Shown in pieces: positions 48,175-57,568 of a DNA stretch of 64,000 nt (position 1 is its first letter; each line of letters starts with the position of its first letter). Made by a program: the position numbers and the translations under genes. A model generated the notes under the pieces. It saw only the letters and a list, made by a program, of their open reading frames with translations. It was not told the DNA's origin and did no database searches. The DNA is from CAYLUN01 sp964386865 (GTDB lineage Bacteria; Verrucomicrobiota; Kiritimatiellia; RFP12; UBA1067), in the NCBI GenBank assembly GCA_964386865.1, contig CAYLUN010000020.1:15548-79547 (forward strand), in the 5' to 3' direction.

Positions 48175-50958
48175 TTAGAGTTTCTCCGAACGAATAGTCT
48201 TCGTCTCGCCGTTGACGCGGACTTTGACCTCGCGCGGCTCGGGGGACGCGATGCGGTATTTCGTCACCTTGTCGTCCTTCCATTCCATGTCCACGGTGAA
48301 GCCTCCCCTCGCCCGCAGGCCCGTGACCTTGCCCTCGGCCCATGCTTTGGGCAGGGCGGGAAGTAAAGAAATGATGAAGGATGAAGGATGAGTTATGACA
48401 CCATTAATTCTGGGTTCTGAATTCTGTGTTCTGAATTCTGAATTTTCCTCATGGCTTTGCAACAGCATCTCGGCTATGCCAGAAGTGAACCCCCAGGGAC
48501 CCTCGAGCTGGAACATGCGATTGATCAGGTTGGAGCCGAGAAAATTGTCAGGGCCTGGCTTGCCGTCCAGCATTTTACAGGGACGCACAAACTTGCGTAC
48601 AAGCGTGTAACACCGTTCCGCGTCCTGCAATCGAGCCCAGAAGTTGATCTTCCATGCAATGCTCCAAGCAACGCCTCCGGCTGAATCAGGCCCAGGCGTG
48701 TCATCGGTGCGGGCATTGAGCGACACTTTGGCGGCGGCGGCCAATTCCGGTGTCCCTTGCAGCGTGATCTGCTTGCCTGGGTAAAAACCCCAGAGATGTG
48801 AGACGTGGCGGTAGGTGCTCGTCATGTCGTCCTTGTCCTCGAACCATTCCTTCAACTGTCCGTGCTTGCCGATGGAGGGTGTGACGAGCTTGTCGCGCAT
48901 CCCGGCGATCTTGTCGCGGAAATCCTTGTCCGTGCCGAGGACATCAGCGGCGGTGACGGTGTTGTTGAAGAGATCCCAGATGAGCTCCTGGTCGTAGGTC
49001 ACGGCCGGTTCGCGCCACTTCCATTCTGCCGACCAGCCATCGGGCGTGGCAAGGCGTCCGTCGGGCATAGTGATGAGATGATCGATCCAGAACTCGCAGG
49101 TTTCCTTCATCATCGGGAAGGCCTTGTCACGCAGGAACTGGCGATCCTGGCCAAACTCGAAGTGCTGCCAGAAATGCTGGCAATACCAGGCGTTGGCCAC
49201 GGTATTCAGTTCCCATGACGAGGCGCCGAACACGCCGGTTTCGGTCCGGATGGTCCAGCCCCGGTGATTGGGGAAACGCTTCGCCATCTCAGGATCGGCG
49301 AGCATGTTTTTACGATAAATCGGTGCCTGAGCGGCGATGAAATCCAGGAGCGGAACATGGCACTCCCCGAGGCCGGTCAAATCCGAGGGCCAATAGTTCA
49401 TCTGCAGATCAATGTTGGAATGGTAGTCGCCCCGCCACGCTGGCGTGGTCGATTCGTTCCAAACCCCTTGAAGATTGGCGGGCAAACCACCGGGGCGGGA
49501 GGAGCCGATCAGCAGATATCGCCCGTACTGGAAAACAAGCGCTTCAAATCCCGGATCGGCTTCGCCCTTGGCATACCGTTGAAAACGCTGGTCGGCGGGC
49601 AGGTTGGACATCTCCGCCGGAGTCTTGCCCAGATCGAGGCTCACCCGCCCAAAGAGACCTTGGTAATCCTTTTCATGCGTTGCCAGCAAAGCGGAAAACG
49701 GTTGTTTAGCGGCTTTGTTCATGAGCGCGGTTAAGGCATCGTGTGGATGCGGCCCGCGCCAGCCCTTGGTGTGATCCGCCAGATACGAGGTCTTCGCTCC
49801 GAGGATGATCGTGAGGCTGTTGCACGTGTCAAAGGCCAATGCTACGGGGGGAGTCTGGGCCCGAAAGCAGGGGAGCGCTTTCCATCCGCGTGCGATGCCG
49901 GGGTCCTTCGCCGGTTCGGCAATCGAGGAACACACACGCAGGTGGCCGAGAAGGATGCTGGGTCTTGCCTTGCTCTTGGCTTCGGTCAGCGTTCCCTGGA
50001 TTTTCAGTTTGCTGACGCCCGCCACCGGAATCGCCACATATTGGGTGGCGTTGCCTACCGGGATGTCCTTCACCGTCTTTCCATCGAGGATGATTTGCAA
50101 GGTTGCGCCTTCGGACACGAGCGCGTGAAAGGTGAGCCACTGGTATTTCCCGTCGAGATTGAAGGTGAAATCATTCGGCGCAACGAAACTCACGCCGCGA
50201 TCAAACCACTCGCCTTTGAGCACCAGAGGTTCGCCGCCTGGCATCGCATCGTCGTTGCTGCGATCCTTGAAGTAGCCGAAGACCGGTTTATCGGATCCGC
50301 GCAGGCTCAGGTAAACATCCTTCATCCCGTCGAGCACAGGCACCTCCGGGCGTACACGTTTCACCGGCTGGTTGTCAAAGCCCGGCTCCATGACCGACAC
50401 GACCGTCCCGCCCTCATTGAGGACGAGCGTTTGCGATTCGTAGTCCATGCCGTTGTTGAGGACGCCAGTGGCGGTCAGACGCTGGCCATCGGCCAGCACG
50501 TCGGCTCCGTGCATGTCGGTGAGCCAGAGCTTGCCCGAGTACGCTCCGGGTTTGTCGGCCGTGAGGCGGATGGCGATCACGTCCGCAGGATGGCTGGCAA
50601 TGATTTCGCGTTTGTAGCGCACGCCGTTGAACGTGTAGCTTACCGTCGTGATACCGCGCTCCAGGTCGAGTTCGCGGCGGTATTCCGTCGCCTTGTCGTG
50701 ACCCAACTTGACGAACAGATCGCCAAAAGCTTGATAGGAACCGGTGTCCTGTTCGTTGCCGGTCCAGAGCGATTTCTCGTTGAACTGGATACGCTCGATA
50801 TCGGTCTTGCCGAAGACCATCGCCCCCAGTTCCCCGTTGCCGATGGGCAAGGCCTCAGTCATCCAATTGTCGGCGGGCTTGTCATACCAGAGTTTCGTGT
50901 CGGCGGCGTGGGCGGCAGTGGCGACCAGCAGGAGGGCGAGGAGTGTGCGTGTTGTCAT
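48175..50958 (-). CDS. GH95 alpha-L-fucosidase family protein with in-frame heptamer insert
   Basis: This 927-residue exported enzyme starts at ATG 50958 (TTRTLLALLLVATAAHA) after AAAGGAA. It has the GH95 layout: N-terminal beta domain opening WYDKPADNWMTEALPIGNGE, and a helical barrel with NIDLQMNYWPSDLTGLGE, DGWSAEWKW and RTDDTPGPDSAGGVAW, where catalytic acids are expected. An inserted domain at about 220-365 (KGEWFDRGVSFVAPNDFTFN, LILGHLRV-type ending) resembles NPCBM. GH95 members cleave terminal alpha-1,2-linked L-fucose or L-galactose. Near the C-terminus about 27 residues (starting EENSEFRTQNSEPRIN) come from heptamer repeats placed between LLQSH and LLPALPKAW. It is the last gene of the glycan operon. 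Confidence 0.93.
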   Translation of the reverse strand: MTTRTLLALLLVATAAHAADTKLWYDKPADNWMTEALPIGNGELGAMVFGKTDIERIQFNEKSLWTGNEQDTGSYQAFGDLFVKLGHDKATEYRRELDLERGITTVSYTFNGVRYKREIIASHPADVIAIRLTADKPGAYSGKLWLTDMHGADVLADGQRLTATGVLNNGMDYESQTLVLNEGGTVVSVMEPGFDNQPVKRVRPEVPVLDGMKDVYLSLRGSDKPVFGYFKDRSNDDAMPGGEPLVLKGEWFDRGVSFVAPNDFTFNLDGKYQWLTFHALVSEGATLQIILDGKTVKDIPVGNATQYVAIPVAGVSKLKIQGTLTEAKSKARPSILLGHLRVCSSIAEPAKDPGIARGWKALPCFRAQTPPVALAFDTCNSLTIILGAKTSYLADHTKGWRGPHPHDALTALMNKAAKQPFSALLATHEKDYQGLFGRVSLDLGKTPAEMSNLPADQRFQRYAKGEADPGFEALVFQYGRYLLIGSSRPGGLPANLQGVWNESTTPAWRGDYHSNIDLQMNYWPSDLTGLGECHVPLLDFIAAQAPIYRKNMLADPEMAKRFPNHRGWTIRTETGVFGASSWELNTVANAWYCQHFWQHFEFGQDRQFLRDKAFPMMKETCEFWIDHLITMPDGRLATPDGWSAEWKWREPAVTYDQELIWDLFNNTVTAADVLGTDKDFRDKIAGMRDKLVTPSIGKHGQLKEWFEDKDDMTSTYRHVSHLWGFYPGKQITLQGTPELAAAAKVSLNARTDDTPGPDSAGGVAWSIAWKINFWARLQDAERCYTLVRKFVRPCKMLDGKPGPDNFLGSNLINRMFQLEGPWGFTSGIAEMLLQSHEENSEFRTQNSEPRINGVITHPSSFIISLLPALPKAWAEGKVTGLRARGGFTVDMEWKDDKVTKYRIASPEPREVKVRVNGETKTIRSEKL
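48373..48442. repeat. heptamer repeats inside the GH95 coding sequence
   Basis: Two families lie next to each other: GATGAAG, GATGAAG, GATGAGT (48373-48393) and five TTCTGNN heptamers in a row (48408-48442: TTCTGGG, TTCTGAA, TTCTGTG, TTCTGAA, TTCTGAA). They are in frame with the gene and have no counterpart in the usual GH95 fold at this point. Confidence 0.9.
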
Positions 50959-51553
50959 GGTCGTTCCTTTTTGCTTGCTGATTGTTTGATTCATTTCCCG
51001 GCAGGGGGCTAACCTTCAACTCGGCGGGCCCCTTGCCCGGCTCGGAGAATGCCAGCAAGGCGCCTTGGAAATAGGGCATCACCTCGCTGTCCAGAACCAG
51101 CGGCCCTTTCAGGGTCACGTTATCGCACCGGTTGAAGATAAAGGCTTCGAACTTGTCGTCAACCGGCTCGCAGACAAACTCGCATCCGGCCGCCTGGATC
51201 GTCAGGTTCGTAGCCCCCTGCACGATGATGCCCGTGCCTGGGAACCGGTAAACGCCCGGCGAGACGATGAATGCGGCAGCCTTTTCACTCACAGCCCGGT
51301 CAAGCCTCGTCTTGGCTTCGATGAAGGCCTTTCGCTGGGCGGCCTTCTCCTCTTCCGTCCAGGCCTTCAAATGCAACGAGGCATTCTTGTTGTAGCGCCG
51401 GGACGGCGCGTTGAGTTGGAACTTCTCCGTGAGATAGCGCTCCGTCTCATCAGCCGTCATGTAGCCCGGTGTCTTCTCGCTCGGCGCGCCGGCGACCGGG
51501 AGAACAGCGAGCGTCACCAGCAGGATGCCGAAAATCATGAGAAAGGGTTTCAC
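50882..51553 (-). pseudogene. 3'-truncated parallel beta-helix gene
   Basis: A signal peptide (MKPFLMIFGILLVTLAVLPVAG) and the first beta-helix rungs are intact, matching the full-length protein at 61074-63266: here FIVSPGVYRFPGTGIIVQG, LTIQAAGCEFVCEP and LKGPLVLDSEVMP, there PPRVYRVEPGQIKVSRAAN, LTIQAAGVEVIVDS and LIVDSEQFP. The match stops after SPLPG near 51000. From there the frame is an out-of-frame reading of the GH95 leader (NESNNQQAKRNDHDN). A deletion seems to have fused the gene remnant to the front of GH95. A short secreted stub might still be made. Confidence 0.78.
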
Positions 51554-51589
51554 GTTTTCTTCACTCCTGTTCTTTTAAGATGCCCGCTC

Positions 51590-53101
51590 TCATTGATTGA
51601 CCAACGTCCGATAGCGGAAGTTCCGAAAAACGGCGTTTCCTTCGCCGGCGGCGTAGAGCGCGGGCCGCACAGCCAGATACCCGCCGAAGGTCGCGTGGTT
51701 GTAGCCGCCGAGGTCTTCAGAGTTGGCGATCTTCTTGAGGGATTTCTCATCCGGTCCGGCGAGAAAATCGACCTCGTTGTGGTCGAACACGATCCGCAGG
51801 GTCAGGCGCTTTTCCGGAACCTGGATTCTGGTCTTGCGCAGCGCAGCGAGCGTGCCCGCCCAGAGCGCTCCGTCGCCGATGCCCATGCCGGCGTAAGCGG
51901 ACGGATTGTAGAAGAGGATGAGGCCGCCTTGGGCGTTCCCCTCGACCTCGACATCCACGGTCACCTCGTAGGCCAGATCCCCTGCCATGATCGTCATCGG
52001 ACTGCAATCCGCCGGCGTTTTGCCCTTCCCCTTCACGACGAGCGCATGGTCCCGGAACTGGAAACGAGCTGGATCAAACTCGTCCCAGAACTGCCATTGG
52101 ATGCCGAGCTTCGGACCCGCAAAGTCGTCCGACAACGCCATCGGCGGCAGCGGTGCGGGCGGCAGCTTCGGCGCCGCAATCAGGCCGACGGGGTCCTGTC
52201 CGGCCTTGGACTTCAACCACCCGTCGGCCGTCCACTCCACCGGCTCCATCAGTGTTTGGCGTCCCAGCGTCCGGGAACCATTGCGGTACGCGTGATAGAC
52301 GATCCACCAGTCGCCCGGCGCGGCCTCGAAGACCGTGCCGTGCCCGCGCGACCACCAGGTCTCGCTCCGGCTCTCCGTGCGGATGACCGGATTGTAGGGC
52401 GAGTTGTCCCAAGGCCCCAGCGGCGTGCGAGACCGGGCCTGCACCACCATGTGGCTGGTCGAGGCGCCCGCCGTGCCGCCCTGCGCGGAGATCAGATGAT
52501 AGTAGCCGTCCTTGAAGAAGAGCTTGGGACCTTCGAGACAGAACCCCTCGGTGCGCCAACTCTCCGGGAAAGGCCAGCCGTCATAGACCTTCTCCAGTTT
52601 CCCCGTCACTGAAAGTCCGTCGCCCGAGAGCCCGACCGCAGTGCCTTTGGAATAGTGCAGGTACCGCTTGCCGTCCGGACCGACCACATGGCCGGGGTCA
52701 ATCTCCCCGACGTTGAGCATGACCGGCTTGCTCCACGGCCCCTCGATGGACGGCGCGTGAATGACGAAGTTGCCGCGCGTACTCTTGCTGTAAATATAAA
52801 ACCTGCCATGGTGGTGGACGATATCCGGCGCCCAGATGTCGCCGAAGTACTCCTGCAACGCCCGCGTCACAGGCGTCCAGTGTACGAGGTCGCGCGATTT
52901 CCAGATCAGCAAGCCAGGCGCATAGCGGAACGAGCTGTGGGTCATGAAGAAGTCATCGCCAACCTTGACGATCGAGGGGTCGGCATAGTCGCCGGCCAGG
53001 ATCGGGTTGGTATATGAGGTTGATGCCGCAAAGGCTTCGACAGCTCTCAACCCCGATAGTGCCGATAATATGATACAGGCTAAACTAGTTCTTGTTTTCA
53101 T
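51590..53101 (-). CDS. GH43 family glycosidase with C-terminal beta-sandwich
   Basis: This 504-residue exported enzyme starts at ATG 53101 (KTRTSLACIILSALSGLRA). The five-blade propeller shows the three GH43 acids: Asp in GDYADPSIVK, Asp in IWAPDIVHHHGRFYIY and Glu in FCLEGPKLFF. A second domain (about 335-504, LSDDFAGPKLGIQWQFWDEF) is the GH43 C2-type sandwich that often completes the active site. The family cleaves alpha-L-arabinofuranosides, beta-xylosides or galactans. With GH127 alongside, an arabinose-containing substrate is favoured. It overlaps the end of the esterase gene by 17 bases. Confidence 0.92.
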   Translation of the reverse strand: MKTRTSLACIILSALSGLRAVEAFAASTSYTNPILAGDYADPSIVKVGDDFFMTHSSFRYAPGLLIWKSRDLVHWTPVTRALQEYFGDIWAPDIVHHHGRFYIYSKSTRGNFVIHAPSIEGPWSKPVMLNVGEIDPGHVVGPDGKRYLHYSKGTAVGLSGDGLSVTGKLEKVYDGWPFPESWRTEGFCLEGPKLFFKDGYYHLISAQGGTAGASTSHMVVQARSRTPLGPWDNSPYNPVIRTESRSETWWSRGHGTVFEAAPGDWWIVYHAYRNGSRTLGRQTLMEPVEWTADGWLKSKAGQDPVGLIAAPKLPPAPLPPMALSDDFAGPKLGIQWQFWDEFDPARFQFRDHALVVKGKGKTPADCSPMTIMAGDLAYEVTVDVEVEGNAQGGLILFYNPSAYAGMGIGDGALWAGTLAALRKTRIQVPEKRLTLRIVFDHNEVDFLAGPDEKSLKKIANSEDLGGYNHATFGGYLAVRPALYAAGEGNAVFRNFRYRTLVNQ

Positions 53102-55121
53102 GCTTTGCCTCGAATGGGGACGCAGGAAGTCCATCGCCATTGAAAAGATTGCAGCCTTCGGGATTGTCGGCCCAGGCGTAACGCACGGCGACCGGCTGTA
53201 GAACCTGCGGACTGCTCACCACGACCGTGTCGCCCTCGATCTTCGCGTCGGCCCAGACGAATTTCCTGCTTGTCACGGCGGAGCCAGCAGGCGAAGCCGG
53301 ATCCGCCGCGGCGAGGGCAAAGGTCTTCAGCGGGCCGCCTTTTGCCTGCAGGCCTTTTGCGTGCGTAAACGTGATACAAATGGAATTCCCGTCGATTTTC
53401 ATGGAGGAGTAGCGGGGGCCGCTAGATTCGATCTTCTGTCCGTAGCTCTTCTCAAGCGCCACGAGCGCGAGCCGCCGCCCGACCTCCTGCTTGTTCGGCG
53501 GGTGGATCGTGAAGGCGCTGCCCAGCTCGATGCCGCAGGCGATGCCGCAATTCGGAACCGTGTCCGCAACCTGCACCTGCGCCTCGCGCAACAACGGCCA
53601 GCTACTCCGCGCGTTCACATCGTCCGAAGCAGGCCCGTTGTTGACAAGCTGTTGGATGATGAACGGGAAGTCACCCTGCCCCCACTGCATGCGCCAGTCG
53701 CGGATCATCAGCGACAGCAGTTCGCGATACTCGCCCGCGCGGCCCGCATTGCTCTCGCCCTGATACCAGATTGTTCCCTTGATCGCAAAAGGAATAAGTG
53801 GCGCGATCATGCCGTTATAGAGGGCCGAGGAGACGCCGCGGAACGGGATGTTGTTCGGCTTTGGACGTGAGGCCAGTGCCTCGGGCGGCAGCGGCGCAAA
53901 GGTGCTTTCGGTCTTCATCAGCCACTGATTATCCACGGTGCCCGCATCCGGAACCGGAAACCCGATGTTTCGACCCCACTGCCACACGCCCGCACGTTCA
54001 GTGGCGGAGACAACCCTCACCGCCAGGACATTCCGGCCCGCTTTCACCAGCTTACCCGGTACGTTGCAGCGCCGCTGCAACAGGTAGAACTCCGGAGCCT
54101 TGTCGTAGGCACGGCTCACTTCAACGCCGTTTAAGAATGCGGTCTCGTATTGCTCGCTGACCCAGTTGAGGCCGAGCATGAACGACTTGCCTGCCGCCGC
54201 CTCGGGCAGATCCACCTCTTTGCGCAACCAAAACACGCCGCCGGACTTTGCGCCGAGCTGACCCCAGTGCGCGGGTAGCGTGACCGTCTTCCAGTCCGCC
54301 GTATCCAGCGCCGGATCGGCCCAGCCTCGGGCAGCTTCCGAAATAGGCGGCGGCTGAACCCCGTATTTAATCTCCCAGGCTTCGCGGGCTGCCGGGAACC
54401 GTTTGTTATCTTCCCCCTGCGATTGGATCTGCGCGGCTTCCGCATCCGCCCGCTTCACCAGTTCGGGCATTGCGGACAACGCCTCGCGGCGCGTCCACGC
54501 TTCCGCCGGCGTGCCGCCGACCGAACTGTGCAGTAACCCGACGGGGATCTTCAGTTCCTTGTGCAACTCGCGACCGAAGAAATACGCGACTCCGGAAAAA
54601 GTGGCAACGGTCTGCGGCGAACAGGCTTGCCACGCGCCCTTCACCGCATTCGTCGGAGTCAGAGTCGGATTATGAGCCACAGCAAAGAGTCGGATGAGCG
54701 GATACTGCGCGGCGGCGATCTCCTGCTCCGCGTTCAGCGATCCCCTGACGTCAAAGCCCATGTTCGATTGCCCCGAAGCCAGCCACACGTCGCCGACCAG
54801 GATGTCGGAGAGGATTAAGGGTTCAGGGTTCAGGGATCTGGATATTTTCATTTCTCCGGGTACAGCGCTGGCGGGTATGGGATCCAGCTTAACGGCCCAC
54901 TTGCCGTTTGCATCGGCAGTGGCGGTTTTCGTTTGACCGGCGAACTCGACCGTGACCATCTCGCCCGCATCAGACCAACCCCACACGGGAACGGGCTTGT
55001 CGCGTTGAACAATCATGTGGTCGGTAAAGATGGAGGCGAGTTTCAACTCCGCAGCATGGAGAGCGTTCAGAGGCGCGGCCAGCAGCAATGATCCGAGCGC
55101 TAACATCGTCAGTCTGTTCAT
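53085..55121 (-). CDS. sialate O-acetylesterase family (SGNH) protein
   Basis: This 678-residue exported esterase has the SGNH block I: VGDVWLASGQSNMGFDV with the nucleophile serine in GQSNM, and the later WYQGESNAGRAGEYRELL block. An inserted beta domain near 250-390 (SGGVFWLRKEVDLPEAAAGK) is typical of longer family members. It removes O-acetyl groups from sugars; sialic acid is only one possible substrate. Two bases separate it from GH127, with AGGGAAA as ribosome site. At 54818-54838 three heptamers (AGGGTTC, AGGGTTC, AGGGATC) encode part of KISRSLNPEPLILSD just before the catalytic block, an in-frame addition. Confidence 0.9.
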   Translation of the reverse strand: MNRLTMLALGSLLLAAPLNALHAAELKLASIFTDHMIVQRDKPVPVWGWSDAGEMVTVEFAGQTKTATADANGKWAVKLDPIPASAVPGEMKISRSLNPEPLILSDILVGDVWLASGQSNMGFDVRGSLNAEQEIAAAQYPLIRLFAVAHNPTLTPTNAVKGAWQACSPQTVATFSGVAYFFGRELHKELKIPVGLLHSSVGGTPAEAWTRREALSAMPELVKRADAEAAQIQSQGEDNKRFPAAREAWEIKYGVQPPPISEAARGWADPALDTADWKTVTLPAHWGQLGAKSGGVFWLRKEVDLPEAAAGKSFMLGLNWVSEQYETAFLNGVEVSRAYDKAPEFYLLQRRCNVPGKLVKAGRNVLAVRVVSATERAGVWQWGRNIGFPVPDAGTVDNQWLMKTESTFAPLPPEALASRPKPNNIPFRGVSSALYNGMIAPLIPFAIKGTIWYQGESNAGRAGEYRELLSLMIRDWRMQWGQGDFPFIIQQLVNNGPASDDVNARSSWPLLREAQVQVADTVPNCGIACGIELGSAFTIHPPNKQEVGRRLALVALEKSYGQKIESSGPRYSSMKIDGNSICITFTHAKGLQAKGGPLKTFALAAADPASPAGSAVTSRKFVWADAKIEGDTVVVSSPQVLQPVAVRYAWADNPEGCNLFNGDGLPASPFEAKHENKN
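54818..54838. repeat. heptamer repeat inside the esterase coding sequence
   Basis: AGGGTTC, AGGGTTC and AGGGATC lie end to end in frame with the gene. On the coding strand they read GATCCCT, GAACCCT, GAACCCT. Confidence 0.8.
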
Positions 55122-55123
55122 AC

Positions 55124-57568
55124 TTATTTCCCTTTGACGGTGAGGAGGTCGAAGACACGCCCCGCCTGTTTCCCCTGATGCGCTTGGAAGCGCACCGTAA
55201 TCTTATCCTTACCCTGAGTAAGTTCCTTTGGAATAGCGAAGACACCGTCCACGCGTCCTTCCGGCGCTGGAACATTCATCTCGCCGACCTTCTGCCCGCC
55301 CACCAGCACATCAAAAGAAAACTGTTTAATGCCGAATTCGCCACCGGAGCAGCCCACGCGCAACGTGATAGGCGCATCGGGCAGAACCTTCAGATCCCAA
55401 CTGAACCAATCACCGCTGTGCCGGGTTCGATAACCGAGATGGGACCACCCCTGCGGCTTCTCCTTGCCATTCTGCGGATTGTGCTCCACATCCTGGAAAG
55501 ACGGACCCGCCCGGTCGATCACGCGCGGGAGTTCCTCCCGGCGTGCGACCTCGATGGCCGCTGCCGCAGTATAGCGCGCACTCTCCACGGAAGGAAGCCA
55601 GGCACCATACAAATTCCTGTCAGGACGATTCCCCTTGTCGGCCTCGTCAACATACCAACGACCGACATTAGCGAAGGGGATCATCTTCACGATCTTTGCG
55701 GGTTGATCCACGATCCTGACAGGCACAGCCAAGGCTGGGCCTAGAAACCCTGCGGGGAGTTGCGCCACAACCGGTGCCGCACGGTTATCCACCGCGACGG
55801 CCTCCATCGAGAGCAAGTCCCTCAGACCGCCCTCGACCCAGAGGCCATCGACCATGTAGACCAGCGGTCCGCGTTTCAGACAGACCAACCCACTGTTGTT
55901 GTACTCGCCCTTCAGCCACTGCGGGATCATCGGGAGCCGGAGTTCCACCACATCTCCTGTCTTCCATTCGCGTTTGATCGCGCAATAGGTTCCAGATTTC
56001 AGTTCTTCCACCGTCTTGCCGTTGACCGTCAAAGCCGGTTTCTCACACCAACTCGGCAGTCGAACGCGCAGTGCAAACAGCTCGGCTTTTTCGGGGGTCA
56101 CTTCGATCCGTATCGTTTCTTCGCTCGGATATCCGGTCGTCTGCTTGAACGTCACACCGGTGCCGGAGGCCAATCTCAGACTGGCGGTTGAAGGAACGAA
56201 CTGGTTGACGTAGAAACCCTCCTTGTCCGTGGCATAGAAGAAGCGCACAAGTTCAGCGGTCGCGCGATGACCGCTGCCCTGACAGCACGTTTGTCCGCCC
56301 ATCTGGCGTCTTTTAGTCCCCACGAGCGCCGTGTGATAACAGAAGCCTCCGCCATCACACGCCTGCGCTGCAGGCAGATGGTTGAATATCACCTTTTCGA
56401 TGGTGTCCGCATAAACCGGACTGGCCGTCATTTCCAGCAGGCACTGATTAAGCTCCAGCCACGACATGCTGGCGCAGGTCTCCGCGACCGACTCACCATT
56501 CGGAATGAGCTGGTCCGCCTGGTAGCATTCCTGCACGCTCACCGCACCGGTCACAAAGACCTGACGGCTCATGACATCCCGCACGGCCCCTTCGACTTTG
56601 CGCAGCAGCGTGGCATCGCCGGTCGCCTGATAGAGGCGCAGAAAACCCAAGAAATTCATGTGCCAGGTGTGACTGTGGGACCAGCCCTTGATCGCGCCAA
56701 TGGTTTTCTTGCCGTCGGCCACGAGGTCGAGGTCTTCGAACACATTGAGCTTGGGATCGTTCATCTTGCCCCAGCGGTTGATGTTGGCGACCACCCATTG
56801 GGTCCACTCCAGATAGCGCTTCTCACCGGTCGTCTGGTAGAGCCGCATCATCGGATCGATGAAGAGCGTCCCTTCGAGGCACTGGTGAGCCGCATGACCG
56901 GCGATGGTGCCGCAGCCATTGGTTCGATCCTCGCGCTTGGGCCAGAACTCGGCTTTGCCCGGTCCGACAGTGTTCACATAATAGTCCGCAAGCTTTTTGG
57001 CCGCCTCCAGCGCCGGCGGACTGCCCCAGGCCTCGTACACGGTGATCAGCGCGTGCAGCGTGAAATATTGCTCGTAGGGGTCCATGCCGCGCAACGGCTG
57101 AGTCGGCGTGCGCAACGAGGTCGCCATGATACCCAGATACCCGTCGGGTTCCTGAGCGGCTATCATGCGGCGCAGGGTCTCCTCGGCCTTGGCGCGCAGC
57201 GCAACATTGCCGGTGGCCTGCGACGACCAGATGGCAGCCTCCAGCCATTTGCCCGAATGCTCACCGACGAAGTTCCATTGCGCGGTCTTCTTCTCTTCGA
57301 CCAGGCGCAGCAGTTTCTCGTGCTCAAAGCCTAGATTCCCGAGTAGCCGGTCCTCCGTGTTTAGGCGGCACCGCTCCCCAATAAAGCCGCCCAGCGCACG
57401 AACCTGACCGGCTGGGACAGAAACCATGCGGCAGGGAACTATATTGGCCGACGAGGCCGGGTTCGCCGACTCAGTTCCAGAGCTCGTCTCCGGTAGTGGT
57501 GCTTTGGCGGCAAGTGCTGCCAGCGGTGCCAGCAGCAGGGCGGCAAGAATTGAGAAGACAGGCCTCAC
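55124..57568 (-). CDS. GH127 (DUF1680) beta-L-arabinofuranosidase family protein
   Basis: This 814-residue exported enzyme has an (alpha/alpha)6 barrel. The GH127 signatures are visible: FIGERCRLNTEDRLLGNLGF, QEPDGYLGIMATSL, ESVAETCASMSWLELNQCLL with zinc-binding Glu and Cys, and GGQTCCQGSGHRATAELV with the CC pair that supplies the catalytic cysteine nucleophile in the family. It would remove terminal beta-L-arabinofuranose, a sugar found in plant extensin and rhamnogalacturonan II. The C-terminal beta domain ends in VKGK. ATGA overlap with the upstream URO-D gene shows translational coupling. Confidence 0.92.
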   Translation of the reverse strand: MRPVFSILAALLLAPLAALAAKAPLPETSSGTESANPASSANIVPCRMVSVPAGQVRALGGFIGERCRLNTEDRLLGNLGFEHEKLLRLVEEKKTAQWNFVGEHSGKWLEAAIWSSQATGNVALRAKAEETLRRMIAAQEPDGYLGIMATSLRTPTQPLRGMDPYEQYFTLHALITVYEAWGSPPALEAAKKLADYYVNTVGPGKAEFWPKREDRTNGCGTIAGHAAHQCLEGTLFIDPMMRLYQTTGEKRYLEWTQWVVANINRWGKMNDPKLNVFEDLDLVADGKKTIGAIKGWSHSHTWHMNFLGFLRLYQATGDATLLRKVEGAVRDVMSRQVFVTGAVSVQECYQADQLIPNGESVAETCASMSWLELNQCLLEMTASPVYADTIEKVIFNHLPAAQACDGGGFCYHTALVGTKRRQMGGQTCCQGSGHRATAELVRFFYATDKEGFYVNQFVPSTASLRLASGTGVTFKQTTGYPSEETIRIEVTPEKAELFALRVRLPSWCEKPALTVNGKTVEELKSGTYCAIKREWKTGDVVELRLPMIPQWLKGEYNNSGLVCLKRGPLVYMVDGLWVEGGLRDLLSMEAVAVDNRAAPVVAQLPAGFLGPALAVPVRIVDQPAKIVKMIPFANVGRWYVDEADKGNRPDRNLYGAWLPSVESARYTAAAAIEVARREELPRVIDRAGPSFQDVEHNPQNGKEKPQGWSHLGYRTRHSGDWFSWDLKVLPDAPITLRVGCSGGEFGIKQFSFDVLVGGQKVGEMNVPAPEGRVDGVFAIPKELTQGKDKITVRFQAHQGKQAGRVFDLLTVKGK

